Of a stretch of DNA of 34,563 bases, positions 25,299 through 33,438 are shown in pieces. The notes beneath the pieces are model-generated. The model saw only the letters and a program-made list of their open reading frames with translations. It did not search any database and was not told where the DNA came from. Both the position numbers and the translations under genes were made by a program. Within the stretch, counting starts at the first letter, position 1. Every line of letters begins with the position of its first letter. Source of the stretch: CALEAR01 sp035301485 (lineage in GTDB: Bacteria > Pseudomonadota > Gammaproteobacteria > Pseudomonadales > Alcanivoracaceae); contig DATGUF010000054.1 in the NCBI GenBank assembly GCA_035301485.1, positions 1 through 34,563 of the forward strand, given 5' to 3'.

Positions 25299-26462
25299 AT
25301 GATCGAGTTTAATTGGGAAGACCCTTTATCGCTAGATAGCGTGTTAACAGAAGATGAGCGTATGGTGCGTGATGCGGCGCGTGATTATTGCCAAAGCAAG
25401 CTAATGCCCCGTGTGTTAGAAGCTAACCGTCACGAAATTTTTCATCGTGAAATTATGCTGGAAATGGGTGCTCAAGGGTTGCTCGGCTCCACGTTGCCGG
25501 AGAAATACGGCTGTGCGGGCGTAAACTACGTGAGCTACGGCCTAGCTGCGCGCGAGGTAGAGCGAGTGGATTCAGGTTACCGTTCGGCCATGAGCGTGCA
25601 ATCTTCTTTAGTCATGTTTCCTATTTATCAGTTTGGTAGCGAAGCCGTACGCCAAAAATATTTGCCTAAGTTGGCCAGTGGTGAATGGGTGGGTTGCTTT
25701 GGTTTAACAGAACCTGATCACGGCTCTGATCCTGGCAGCATGGTAACACGCGCTAAAAAAGTAGACGGTGGCTATGTGCTTAATGGCGCCAAAATGTGGA
25801 TTACCAACTCACCAATCTCTGATGTTGCGGTGGTGTGGGCCCAGTTGGAAGGTGTTATTACCGGCTTTATCGTTGAGCGCTCCTTTGACGGCTTTAGCAC
25901 CCCCACCATTGAAGGCAAGTTTTCGCTGCGAGCCTCTATTACGGGTGAAATTGTTTTAGAAGATGTGTTCGTGCCAGAAGAAAATAAGCTTAATGTACAA
26001 GGCTTAAAAGGGCCTTTTAGCTGCTTGAACACAGCACGTTATGGCATTAGCTGGGGTGCGCTAGGAGCTGCTGAGTTTTGCTGGCATGCAGCGCGCAACT
26101 ACACCTTAGAAAGAAAGCAGTTTGGCCGTCCCTTAGCTGCTACACAGCTAGTACAGAAAAAGTTAGCAGATATGCAAACTGACATTACATTAGGGCTGCA
26201 CGGTAGCTTACGTTTAGGGCGTTTACTGGATGAAGGCAACTGGGCACCTGAGATGATTTCGCTGTTGAAGCGTAACAACTGTGGTAAAGCTTTGGATATT
26301 GCTCGCGTGGCGCGCGATATGCACGGCGGTAATGGCGTGAGTGACGAGTACCACGTTATTCGCCACGTGATGAACCTTGAAGCAGTGAATACGTATGAAG
26401 GTACGCATGATGTGCATGCGTTAATTCTTGGACGCGCGCAAACAGGTATTGCTGCGTTCTAA
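25299..26462 (+). CDS. gcdH: glutaryl-CoA dehydrogenase
   Basis: This 387-residue acyl-CoA dehydrogenase oxidises and decarboxylates glutaryl-CoA to crotonyl-CoA. Specificity is supported by GYRSAMSVQSS, where Arg95 and Ser99 match the residues that hold the glutaryl carboxylate in the human enzyme (Arg94, Ser98). The catalytic base is Glu367 in NTYEGTHDVHALILGRA. The FAD-binding FGLTEPDHGSDPGS and WITNSP are present. CGGAG precedes the ATG. It follows the acyl-CoA ligase by 145 bp and ends at a strong terminator. Glutaryl-CoA can arise from lysine, tryptophan or glutarate, and the adjacent ligase favours direct activation of a free acid. Confidence 0.94.
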   Translation: MIEFNWEDPLSLDSVLTEDERMVRDAARDYCQSKLMPRVLEANRHEIFHREIMLEMGAQGLLGSTLPEKYGCAGVNYVSYGLAAREVERVDSGYRSAMSVQSSLVMFPIYQFGSEAVRQKYLPKLASGEWVGCFGLTEPDHGSDPGSMVTRAKKVDGGYVLNGAKMWITNSPISDVAVVWAQLEGVITGFIVERSFDGFSTPTIEGKFSLRASITGEIVLEDVFVPEENKLNVQGLKGPFSCLNTARYGISWGALGAAEFCWHAARNYTLERKQFGRPLAATQLVQKKLADMQTDITLGLHGSLRLGRLLDEGNWAPEMISLLKRNNCGKALDIARVARDMHGGNGVSDEYHVIRHVMNLEAVNTYEGTHDVHALILGRAQTGIAAF

Positions 26463-26482
26463 GGAATGTAGCAGTAGAGACG

Positions 26483-26518
26483 AAAGCCGGCCCGTTGGTA
26501 GAGCGCGCCGGCTTTTTT
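26483..26518 (+). terminator. terminator between gcdH and converging arsB
   Basis: A 9-bp GC-rich stem (AAAGCCGGC at 26483-26491, GCCGGCTTT at 26507-26515) has a 15-nt loop and a six-T run. On the minus strand it ends in TTTCGTC, so it may also partly stop arsB transcription. Confidence 0.85.
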
Positions 26519-26519
26519 A

Positions 26520-27800
26520 TTAGCTTAGTACTAGTGCTAAGGCGGCGAGGGTGGTGAGTAACACAGGTAAGGTGAGTACCACGCCGACTTTAAAGTAGTA
26601 GCCCCAAGATATTTTTAGGCCCTTTTGGTGCAACACATGCAACCACAATAACGTAGCCAAGCTGCCAATAGGGGTGAGTTTGGGGCCTAAATCGCTGCCC
26701 ACCACGTTGGCGTACACCATGGCTTCTTTGATCTCAGCGCTAGCGCTGGCAGCGTCGATAGATAGCGCGCTCACCAACACTGTGGGCATATTATTCATCA
26801 CGGAAGACAACAGGGCGCTCATGACTCCCGTGCCCACGGTGGCCACAAATACCCCTTGTTCGGCTAACAAATTCAGCACACTGGTGAGGTAGGCGGTGAG
26901 CCCAGCATTGCGTAAACCGTATACCACTAAGTAAAGGCCCAAGGAGAAGATAACCACTTGCCACGGGGCATTTTTGAGCACACTTGGGGTATGAATGATT
27001 TTTTGACGATGCGCCACGAACAACAAAACCACAGCACCGATGGCCGCTATGGCGCTAATGGGCACAGCGGTATGGCTGAGGCCAAAAAATGCCACCAAGA
27101 GGGCAACAATAACGCCCCAACCTGTTTTGAACGTGACGGGATCTTTAATAGCTGAGGCTGGTTCTGCAAGGGCTTCAAGAGGGTAGCGCGCGGGAATATC
27201 GTTGCGAAAGTACCACCACAGCACTGCAATAGAGCTGATAATAGACACCAGAGTAACGGGCACCATCACCCGTGCGTAGTCGGTAAAGCCAATGTTGAAA
27301 AAATCTGCAGATACGATGTTCACTAAGTTGGAGATGACCAACGGCAAGCTGGCTGAATCGGCGATGAAACCAGCTGCCATCACAAAAGCGAGCGTGGCAG
27401 CGGAGGTAAACCCTAAGCGCAATAGCAATACCATCACAATGGGAGTGAGGGTAAGGGCGGCGCCGTCGTTCGCAAAAATAGCCGCCACTGCGGCACCGAG
27501 CAGCACTATTAACACAAAGAGGGCGTGCCCATTGCCTTGCGGCCAACGCGCTATGTGCAATGCGGCCCATTCAAAAAAACCGGCCTCATCTAGCAACAAA
27601 CTAATAATGATGATGGCAATAAAAGTAGCGGTGGCGTTCCACACGATGTCCCACACAATGACAACATCGCTCAGGGCAACCGTGCCCGCCAAGAGAGACA
27701 GGGCAGCACCAAGGGTGGCGCTCCAACCGATGGACAGCCCTTTTGGCTGCCAAATAACAAGAACGAGGGTGAAAATAAAAATCAGTGACGCAAGCAGCAT
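26520..27800 (-). CDS. arsB: arsenite efflux pump membrane protein
   Basis: This 426-residue, about 12-helix inner-membrane protein is closely similar to enterobacterial ArsB. Shared stretches include VIWQPKGLSIGWSATLGA, IIISLLLDEAGFFEWAALH, FANDGAALTLTPIV and GFIADSASLPLVISNLVNIV. ArsB exports arsenite and antimonite as an arsenite/H+ antiporter, or with the ArsA ATPase. AAGGGGA five bases upstream sets the ATG. No arsR, arsC, arsA or acr3 gene lies in the window, so the usual operon is missing. Expression is probably from its own promoter at 27853-27882. Confidence 0.93.
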   Translation of the reverse strand: MLLASLIFIFTLVLVIWQPKGLSIGWSATLGAALSLLAGTVALSDVVIVWDIVWNATATFIAIIIISLLLDEAGFFEWAALHIARWPQGNGHALFVLIVLLGAAVAAIFANDGAALTLTPIVMVLLLRLGFTSAATLAFVMAAGFIADSASLPLVISNLVNIVSADFFNIGFTDYARVMVPVTLVSIISSIAVLWWYFRNDIPARYPLEALAEPASAIKDPVTFKTGWGVIVALLVAFFGLSHTAVPISAIAAIGAVVLLFVAHRQKIIHTPSVLKNAPWQVVIFSLGLYLVVYGLRNAGLTAYLTSVLNLLAEQGVFVATVGTGVMSALLSSVMNNMPTVLVSALSIDAASASAEIKEAMVYANVVGSDLGPKLTPIGSLATLLWLHVLHQKGLKISWGYYFKVGVVLTLPVLLTTLAALALVLS

Positions 27801-27852
27801 AATATCCCCTTGTGCTGAGCAGCGCGTGAATGGAAGGCGGCAAACCGTGGCG

Positions 27853-27882
27853 ATGATAAAGAGCTTAGGTTGCTATCGTCAA
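27853..27882 (-). promoter_or_regulatory. predicted sigma-70 promoter of arsB
   Basis: On the minus strand TTGACG (27877-27882) and TATCAT (27853-27858) are 18 bp apart, both one base from consensus. The -10 is about 52 bp before the arsB start. No clear ArsR dyad was seen over it. Confidence 0.55.
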
Positions 27883-27913
27883 TAAAAGCGCCTAGCCGCT
27901 GCGGGTGGCGGCC

Positions 27914-29350
27914 TCAAGTGCCGCAAAAAGTGCGTGCCACACGTTCGTGTTCTTGCGGAGGTTGTGCATAAAAATCGCCAACCTCTCGAGCTGCGTAGGG
28001 GGTGCTGAGGGCTTCATTCAATGCGTGTACAGCGCTCATGTCGCCGGCTTCTGCTGCCGCTAATGCTTGGTTAACACGATGGTTGCGCGGTATTACCGCG
28101 GGGTTGTTCTGTTGCATGAGTTGCTGCGCGGCATCGCCACCGCCACCGGCGAGATACAGGGGCTGCCAACGCTGCCACCAAGCTTGGAATGCCTCTGTGT
28201 GATAGCACTCATCAGCGGGCAGTTCAGCCGCCATCAGGGCGCGGTGAGCGTTGGTGTAATCCATCTGTTGCTGTTGTAACAAGGTAAGCCAGTCATCCAC
28301 CACATCGTGGGCGTCGTTGATGAGGCCTAGTTTGGCGTGCATCATCGTCAACCACTGCTGGGTAAAGCGAGGATGAAAATGGTCGAGCACGGAAGAGGCT
28401 AGGGCAATGGCTTGTTGTTCCTCTGGGTGAATTTCGCTGAGCAGAGCTTCGGCCAAGCGCTCTAAATTCCACTGTGCCATGGCGGCTTGCTGGCCAAAGG
28501 CATACCGGCCTTGGTGGTCGATGGAGCTGAACACGGTATTTGGATGGTAGGTGTCCATGAAAGCGCAAGGGCCGTAATCCAACGTTTCGCCACTAATAGT
28601 GCTGTTGTCGGTGTTCATGACGCCGTGAATAAAGCCCACTCTTAACCAATGCACGATGAGGGTGATGTGACGTTCCATCACTGCCTCGAGCAAGGCTAGT
28701 GCTGGGTTAGGCGCCTGTGCTGCGGCAGGATAATGGCGTTCGATGGCGTAATTCACCAACGCTGGCAATAAGGTTTTTTTAGGATGCCAAGCGGCGTATT
28801 GAAACGTGCCCACGCGAAGATGTGAGGACGCCACACGCGTGAGCACAGCCCCTGCATGAGCTTGTTCACGAAACACGCTTTCCCCCGTGGTAACCACCGC
28901 CAAACTGCGTGAAGTGGGAATGCCTAAAGCGTTCATGGCCTCGCTCATGATGTGTTCACGCAGTACGGCGTTGAGGGTGGCACGGCCATCACCGCGGCGT
29001 GAAAACGGCGTGGGACCAGCCCCTTTAAGTTGCACATCAAACCGTTGTTGCTGTGGTGTAACGAGCTCACCTAAGAGCATCGCGCGGCCATCGCCAAGCA
29101 TGGTGGCGTGGCCAAATTGATGCCCAGCGTATGCTTGTGCAATGGGTTGTGCGCTAGGCAAAGCTTGCTTGCCGCTAAAATATAGTGCTGCCAGAGTGTG
29201 ATCCATGGGCGGCAAGCCTAATGCTTCCGCAAGGGGTTGGTTGTACAGCAGCAACTCGGGCTGGCTTGCTGAAGCAGGAGACACATGGGCATAAAATTCT
29301 GCCGGTAAGGTTTGGTAGCTATGTTGCAGTGTAATACGGCGTTCGCTCAT
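27914..29350 (-). CDS. selO: SelO/YdiU protein adenylyltransferase
   Basis: This 478-residue pseudokinase-fold enzyme transfers AMP to Ser, Thr or Tyr of target proteins, with a role in redox stress. Conserved blocks are YAGHQFGHATMLGDGRA, QLKGAGPTPFSRRGDGRAT and MNTDNSTISGETLDYGP. Lys109, Asp248, Asn249 and Asp258 keep the spacing of the Pseudomonas SelO active site (Lys113, Asp252, Asn253, Asp262). The C-terminus FCGT has an ordinary Cys476, with no selenocysteine codon. Such a terminal Cys can form a regulatory disulfide in E. coli SelO. It lies 22 bp after the next gene upstream, so the two may be cotranscribed. Confidence 0.94.
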   Translation of the reverse strand: MSERRITLQHSYQTLPAEFYAHVSPASASQPELLLYNQPLAEALGLPPMDHTLAALYFSGKQALPSAQPIAQAYAGHQFGHATMLGDGRAMLLGELVTPQQQRFDVQLKGAGPTPFSRRGDGRATLNAVLREHIMSEAMNALGIPTSRSLAVVTTGESVFREQAHAGAVLTRVASSHLRVGTFQYAAWHPKKTLLPALVNYAIERHYPAAAQAPNPALALLEAVMERHITLIVHWLRVGFIHGVMNTDNSTISGETLDYGPCAFMDTYHPNTVFSSIDHQGRYAFGQQAAMAQWNLERLAEALLSEIHPEEQQAIALASSVLDHFHPRFTQQWLTMMHAKLGLINDAHDVVDDWLTLLQQQQMDYTNAHRALMAAELPADECYHTEAFQAWWQRWQPLYLAGGGGDAAQQLMQQNNPAVIPRNHRVNQALAAAEAGDMSAVHALNEALSTPYAAREVGDFYAQPPQEHERVARTFCGT

Positions 29351-29372
29351 GGTGTCTCCTTTATTGGGGTGG

Positions 29373-30419
29373 TTAACTGATGGTTATTTGGCCTGAGTCT
29401 GGCAGTTGTTCCACTAACTCTTTGCCAATCAATGTTGAGGGGGTGTAAGTGCCGCCCGTGGGCGCTTGCTCTAGCAAAAACGTGGCCACGGCTAACGAGC
29501 CGGTAATAGTGAGGCTGTAGCCGTTGGCGGTGCGAATATGTGCGGTTTTAACCTCACCCTTGGCGTTTTTAGCTTCGCCCCACACATAGGTGGGCATGCT
29601 AGCGCGTTGCGCTTCATTGGGGCCGGTAATGGTTTTAGCCATGCGTGATTTAATCAGGTTTTGTACAAACCCAAGGCCTAGTACAGGGCGAATGTAGTTG
29701 GCGCGTTTAGCGCGCTTAATGAGCCGCGGTGAGCCGGGGATATACACCTCAATGTTAGGGATGCCGGTGGAATGGTACGCGGTGGATACATCACCCCAAG
29801 GAATTGTCATGGCATCTTTTTCACCATCACCAAAATCAATACGGCGTACTTTATAAGCCAAGGGAACGGTTTGGATGATGCCGTGGCGGCGGATTTTGCC
29901 CCCTTGTGCTAACCCTTCCACAGAAGTTTTGGCCGTGCCGGGTGAAAACCCTGAGCGTGAATCAAACCCTAAGGCTAAATGGGTGGCATCGGGCAAGGCT
30001 TCTTTTAGCGCCGTGGCAACACAATCTGTGGGGATCACATCAAAACCCACTCCGGGGCAAAGCACTACGCCGGCTTCTTTAGCTTGTGCATTCAGGCGCT
30101 GTGCTAATTCGAACACGGCAATTTCGCCCGTAATATCGAGGTAATGGGCTTTGGCGGCTAGGCAAGCTTTCATCATGGGTTCAGCGGTGGCCGAAAAAGG
30201 CCCTGCGCAATGAAGTACCAAGGCGTGGCCGCTGAGTTGATCGCCGATGTTGTCTAAAGAGAAAATACGCACTTCTAGGCCTAGTTCGCGCCCTAAGGGC
30301 TCGAGTTTCTCGGCGTTGCGCCCCGCTAAGGTGGGCGTTAGCCCGCGTTTAACAGCTTCGCGAGCGATGAGTTCGCCTGTGTAGCCGTTGGCACCGTAGA
30401 TCATCCATTTTTTTTGCAT
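29373..30419 (-). CDS. saccharopine dehydrogenase-like NAD(P)-binding oxidoreductase
   Basis: This 348-residue protein opens with a Rossmann nucleotide loop, MIYGANGYTGELIAREA (GxxGxxG at 9-15), and LAGRNAEKLEPLG. It continues with the saccharopine dehydrogenase-like fold seen in trans-acting enoyl reductases and related oxidoreductases (HCAGPFSATAEPMMKACL, YLDITGE, CPGVGFDVIPTD). It is not the lysine-pathway enzyme: length and motifs match the broad YSCPF-like group of unknown substrate. It precedes selO by 22 bp and may share its transcript. The function cannot be narrowed further from sequence. Confidence 0.82.
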   Translation of the reverse strand: MQKKWMIYGANGYTGELIAREAVKRGLTPTLAGRNAEKLEPLGRELGLEVRIFSLDNIGDQLSGHALVLHCAGPFSATAEPMMKACLAAKAHYLDITGEIAVFELAQRLNAQAKEAGVVLCPGVGFDVIPTDCVATALKEALPDATHLALGFDSRSGFSPGTAKTSVEGLAQGGKIRRHGIIQTVPLAYKVRRIDFGDGEKDAMTIPWGDVSTAYHSTGIPNIEVYIPGSPRLIKRAKRANYIRPVLGLGFVQNLIKSRMAKTITGPNEAQRASMPTYVWGEAKNAKGEVKTAHIRTANGYSLTITGSLAVATFLLEQAPTGGTYTPSTLIGKELVEQLPDSGQITIS

Positions 30420-30500
30420 AGCGTACTCCGAGGATTAAAAGGGTGATGGGGTACTACCTTATCAGTTTGCATCTGTGCTCGCTGAGAGATAGCAGCCTGA

Positions 30501-31481
30501 TTAAGCATTGCGGCGTGCGGCGGCTAAGCCACGCTCGCGGCCCAACCGGCGATAGTAACTTTTGCCGCAGGCATTTTGGTGGTGCCAGTAACCGCGGAGC
30601 AACAAGGGCAGTTCAGGCACCCAGAAAGTGTCGCTAATAGGTTGCACTGGGGTGGGGGTGTCTAGGGTAATGTCGGCCACCACCACGCCGGGGCCTTCTT
30701 GGGTGCGGCGCTGGGCGAGTACACGCCCTTGTGCGTCCACAATTTGCGTGGCGCCCACGTACTCGGTGTCGTAAGGCACAGACACATTGGTGCCGGGGAC
30801 GAGCATAAAATCTGTGCGGAAGGTGCCACAGTGTGAGGCTTGAATCACTGGTACACCCAAACGGCGGGCAAATTCTGCGGGTGCATTTTCAGACATATAA
30901 CGGTTGTATTGCCCTAAAGCGGCCAAGCTACGGTGGGTAATAGCGCCCCAGTTGGTGGGCAAGGTCCACCAGTGGGTGCCCGTTATGGCCACTTGCACGT
31001 GCTGGTGCATGCGTTGCAGGGTTTGGTTGCGAATGAGCTCCCAACATACCGCGGCTCCTACGCCACCGAGTTGAGTGTCAAACACGCCGTCGTCGTTGCC
31101 AGGGGCATAAAAGCAGTTTTCCCACATGGTGGGTAAGTCTTTATCGTGCTGATGAATGTCGCCATTGGGTTCGACGAAAAAATAGCGGTTGTATACCTCG
31201 TCGTTGTCGGCAATGAGCATGGAGCCACCGAGCCAGCACTGATGGCGTTTAGCCAGGCGCACGAATAATGCCAAAGCGGGGTTGTCCAAGGGCAGTACGG
31301 CATCGTGGGCGCGCACATCGAAGGGGAGTTTCGAGGTGCAAAATTCTGGGATAGCAATGATTTTAGCGCCTTGTGCGGCGGCAGCATCCACCAAGCGCTC
31401 GATGCTTTCTAAATTATGAGCGACATCGCCTACGGCGGCATTGAGTTGAATGGCACCGGCCCGAATGGTTTGTGACTGCAT
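30501..31481 (-). CDS. carbon-nitrogen hydrolase (nitrilase superfamily)
   Basis: This 326-residue nitrilase-fold amidohydrolase has the full Glu-Lys-Cys triad: Glu46 (IPEFCTS), Lys114 (DKDLPTMWENCFYAP) and Cys146 (GAAVCWELIRN). Members hydrolyse amides, nitriles or N-carbamoyl compounds. The substrate is unknown. The start at 31481 (MQSQTIRAGAIQL) has AAGGGGA upstream. A 36-base longer frame has no ribosome-binding site. Its 3' end lies 81 bp before the oxidoreductase gene on the same strand, so a shared transcript is possible. Confidence 0.88.
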   Translation of the reverse strand: MQSQTIRAGAIQLNAAVGDVAHNLESIERLVDAAAAQGAKIIAIPEFCTSKLPFDVRAHDAVLPLDNPALALFVRLAKRHQCWLGGSMLIADNDEVYNRYFFVEPNGDIHQHDKDLPTMWENCFYAPGNDDGVFDTQLGGVGAAVCWELIRNQTLQRMHQHVQVAITGTHWWTLPTNWGAITHRSLAALGQYNRYMSENAPAEFARRLGVPVIQASHCGTFRTDFMLVPGTNVSVPYDTEYVGATQIVDAQGRVLAQRRTQEGPGVVVADITLDTPTPVQPISDTFWVPELPLLLRGYWHHQNACGKSYYRRLGRERGLAAARRNA

Positions 31482-31663
31482 GAATGTCCCCTTGTAAAAG
31501 ATAGTGAGAGCAGGCAATAAAAGCGTGTGCTAAAGGCTCTCTTTATGATGTGTAGGGAAGTTACTGTACAGGGTAGGGAATCTTGAACAAGCGTTTTGTA
31601 CTCTTTTTATTGCCTTGAAATACTTATTGTTTTGTCAACGATGCCAGTGGTGGATGGTGTGGT

Positions 31664-31710
31664 TAAAAAGCGCCCCTCTAAGCCTTTGCATTGCTTAGAG
31701 GAGTGCGCTT
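31664..31710 (-). terminator. terminator of the phosphatase gene
   Basis: On the minus strand AAGCGC-act-CCTCTAAGC pairs with GCTTAGAGG-gg-GCGCTT (9 bp plus 6 bp, with a small internal loop), followed by a U run. The stem begins inside the TAA stop of the phosphatase gene at 31709. Confidence 0.87.
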
Positions 31711-32875
31711 AAGCTTGTGCGGCGTGCGCAACAGCCATGGGTGGGGTAATAGGTTTGTTTTGTGTGCGCGCGTAAGCAAGATAATGTTCTCCTGTGTCGG
31801 GGTGTACATTGTAAAAGTGCACGGTCATTTGGTAGAGGTCCATTTTCACCCAAACGAAGCCGTATACTTCGCCTTGTTGAAAATAGGTGGGGTTAAGCTC
31901 AGGGTTTTTGATGGTGTCGTTTTTACCTCCAGCACCGGAGACAATAATTTCCGCTTTGCCCATGGCTGCCACGGGTTTTAGCCACTGCATTACGTGGTCG
32001 TGCCCCGTGACGATGAGGTCTGCTTTGTCTTTAAAGCAATCCTCAAGAAACAATTTGTATTGCATCCCGTCGGCAAAGGGGCTGGTGAATAGCCAACGTA
32101 AGTCTGCGTCTAAATTACCGGCGTTACCGTGCTTGCCGTTAGAAAGATAAGGCACGTGTGTCATAGCAACTTTCCAATGGGCGTTACTGTTACGTACTTT
32201 GTTGCGCATCCAGCGCTGTTGTGGGAAGCCATATTTAGCCCAGGTGAATTTGGGGTTTTTATCTTGGTAGAAACTAGTGAGTGGGTTGGAGTCCACCACG
32301 AATAATTCCATAAAAGGCTTTTCTTCGGTGCCACCAAAACGGTGGGTGTAGTAGCGTGCGGGCATCCTCCACTTGTTTGAATAACGATCTTGTTTGTAGT
32401 GGTAATCCACTTGGTAATTTCCGCGGTAGTTATAACTGCCGCCGCCCAGTGGGGTGCAGGCGTTATCGTGGTTGCCGAGGCACAGGTAAAAAGGCACATC
32501 AATATGTTGGTAAGGGTATTCGAATTTCTCTAAAAAACCCACATCATCCGCTGAGCTCACACCTTGTTCATAGATGTTATCACCCGTGCAGAGCACAAAC
32601 TGCGCGCCTTGCTGAGCGATCACCGTTTCCATGGCGCGCGCTACTTTGTATTGGCCATCATTACCTGTACCCATATCGCCAATAACTAGAAACGAGACCT
32701 CGTTACTGGGTGTTACCGGCTGGTTGGGAGGAGTAGGTGTGGGGCTAGGTTGTAGTGTTGAGCTTGGCTGCCCAATTTTAGGTGTGGAGGATTCGCTTGA
32801 TCCACCACAGGCTGAAAGGGCGCCTAGTGCGCCACCACTTATCATTAAGTTACGTAGAAAATCACGTCTGTTCAT
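31709..32875 (-). CDS. Tat-exported lipoprotein metallophosphoesterase, acid-phosphatase-like
   Basis: This 388-residue protein starts with a twin-arginine signal (MNRRDFLRNLMISGG) that ends in a lipobox (LSAC, Cys23), so it is probably exported folded and lipid-anchored. A Ser/Pro/Thr-rich linker (about 24-58) leads to a purple/tartrate-resistant acid-phosphatase-like domain. Metal-site motifs in order are VIGDMG (Asp67), CTGDNIY (Asp99, Tyr102), LGNHDN (Asn135, His136), MTHVPY and VTGHDH. It would hydrolyse phosphate esters outside the cytoplasm. The natural substrate is unknown, and no pho-type operator was recognised. It is a single gene closed by its own terminator. Confidence 0.88.
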   Translation of the reverse strand: MNRRDFLRNLMISGGALGALSACGGSSESSTPKIGQPSSTLQPSPTPTPPNQPVTPSNEVSFLVIGDMGTGNDGQYKVARAMETVIAQQGAQFVLCTGDNIYEQGVSSADDVGFLEKFEYPYQHIDVPFYLCLGNHDNACTPLGGGSYNYRGNYQVDYHYKQDRYSNKWRMPARYYTHRFGGTEEKPFMELFVVDSNPLTSFYQDKNPKFTWAKYGFPQQRWMRNKVRNSNAHWKVAMTHVPYLSNGKHGNAGNLDADLRWLFTSPFADGMQYKLFLEDCFKDKADLIVTGHDHVMQWLKPVAAMGKAEIIVSGAGGKNDTIKNPELNPTYFQQGEVYGFVWVKMDLYQMTVHFYNVHPDTGEHYLAYARTQNKPITPPMAVAHAAQA

Positions 32876-32942
32876 GCGTGCTATATCACCTCGTTAAGTT
32901 GTAAATTAGGGGCTAGAAACTAGGAGCAATGGAGTTCAGTGA

Positions 32943-32991
32943 AGTGCTAATTATTCTGTTGTTTGCCGAATAATTGGCACGCATTAGCACT
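32943..32991. repeat. nested inverted repeats upstream of the phosphatase
   Basis: An outer 9-bp arm pair AGTGCTAAT (32943-32951) / ATTAGCACT (32983-32991) encloses an 8-bp pair AATTATTC (32949-32956) / GAATAATT (32968-32975). The arms partly overlap, so the two hairpins compete. It lies 68-116 bp before the phosphatase start, with no gene between, so it may be a control site. The function is unknown. Confidence 0.55.
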
Positions 32992-32996
32992 CGCTT

Positions 32997-33029
32997 GCAG
33001 CCGAGAAAAGGGTTGTTTTGCTCGGCTGC
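32997..33029. repeat. 9-bp inverted repeat, GCAGCCGAG/CTCGGCTGC
   Basis: A perfect 9-bp dyad with a 15-nt loop (33006-33020) follows the nested repeat at 32943-32991 by five bases. Neither strand has a T run after it, so it is not a standard terminator. The rest of 33030-33240 shows no gene or clear signal beyond AT-rich patches and a small GCTGT/ACAGC dyad near 33095. Confidence 0.55.
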
Positions 33030-33248
33030 TACTATTGAGGAATCACCATTTTCACAGTATCTAGCTCCAATAAATGTGGTTTGATCTTAGGGGGGCTGTG
33101 TTACAGCTATGTGAAAAAAAAGAATGAAATGAACGCTGGCTGCATAGGTCTGTGTGAGTGATATAAAAAAATATATGGCGCGGCTAAAACGTGAGTGCGC
33201 TAATAGAAGTGGTGGGCTAGCAGTAATGGCCAGCAATTGTTGAAGCAT

Positions 33249-33276
33249 AAAAAAAGGGCTGCTATTAGCAACCCTT
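33249..33276 (-). terminator. terminator of the distal repeat unit
   Basis: On the minus strand a 10-bp stem (AAGGGTTGCT / AGCAGCCCTT, with one G-U pair) and a 3-nt loop are followed by a run of U. It is homologous to the terminator of the intact tRNA gene. Confidence 0.75.
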
Positions 33277-33284
33277 CTTAAATT

Positions 33285-33359
33285 TGGCTCCGCCTGCTGG
33301 GCTCGAACTAGGTGAATTCTGTTGAATTCACCAATGATTAACATTCGCCGCTAGGCGAA
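33285..33359 (-). pseudogene. rearranged tRNA-Asn-like sequence, distal
   Basis: Read on the minus strand it starts TTCGCCTAGC, close to the tRNA-Asn 5' end. It lacks the D arm, keeps TGTTAATCATTGG from the anticodon loop and 3' stem, and carries a 20-base hairpin insertion in place of the variable-loop region. It then resumes with TTCGAGCCCAGCAGGCGGAG and CCA. The seven acceptor pairs can still form (one G-U), but the T stem is broken. It is not a functional tRNA. Confidence 0.6.
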
Positions 33360-33402
33360 CAATCATTGGTCCACTATGGTTAGTCAGCGATTATTGAAGC
33401 AT

Positions 33403-33430
33403 AAAAAAAAGGCTGCTATTAGCAACCCTT
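33403..33430 (-). terminator. terminator of the proximal repeat unit
   Basis: This is a copy of the tRNA terminator, with a 10-bp stem including two G-U pairs and an eight-U tract on the minus strand. It would reduce read-through from tRNA-Asn into the distal unit. Confidence 0.75.
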
Positions 33431-33438
33431 CTTAAATT

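Larger units (their letters stand above)
33241..33394 (-). repeat. tandem 154-bp tRNA-Asn-derived unit, distal copy
   Basis: This is one of two nearly identical 154-bp units, with the same anchor (TGAAGCATAA) at 33241, 33395 and 33549. In minus-strand order it holds a long imperfect hairpin (CCAATGATT with AATCATTGG, enclosing TTCGCC-TAGC-GGCGAA), a 9-bp hairpin (GGTGAATTC-AACA-GAATTCACC) and the 3' end of tRNA-Asn with encoded CCA. A terminator comes last. It differs from the next unit at only a few bases, so the duplication is recent or kept alike. Confidence 0.85.

Noticed and set aside
27292..27885. 197-codon plus-strand frame antisense to arsB
   Set aside because: It is opposite a clear arsB, and its Lys/Thr/Ala-rich product is typical of antisense translation of membrane-protein genes.
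27914..29350. Selenocysteine in the SelO homologue
   Set aside because: The terminal motif uses an ordinary Cys codon, and the stop is followed by no recognisable SECIS-like context.
33087..33344. 85-codon minus-strand reading frame
   Set aside because: It runs through the distal repeat unit and tRNA-like hairpins, has no ribosome-binding site and has low-complexity composition. It is explained by non-coding structure.
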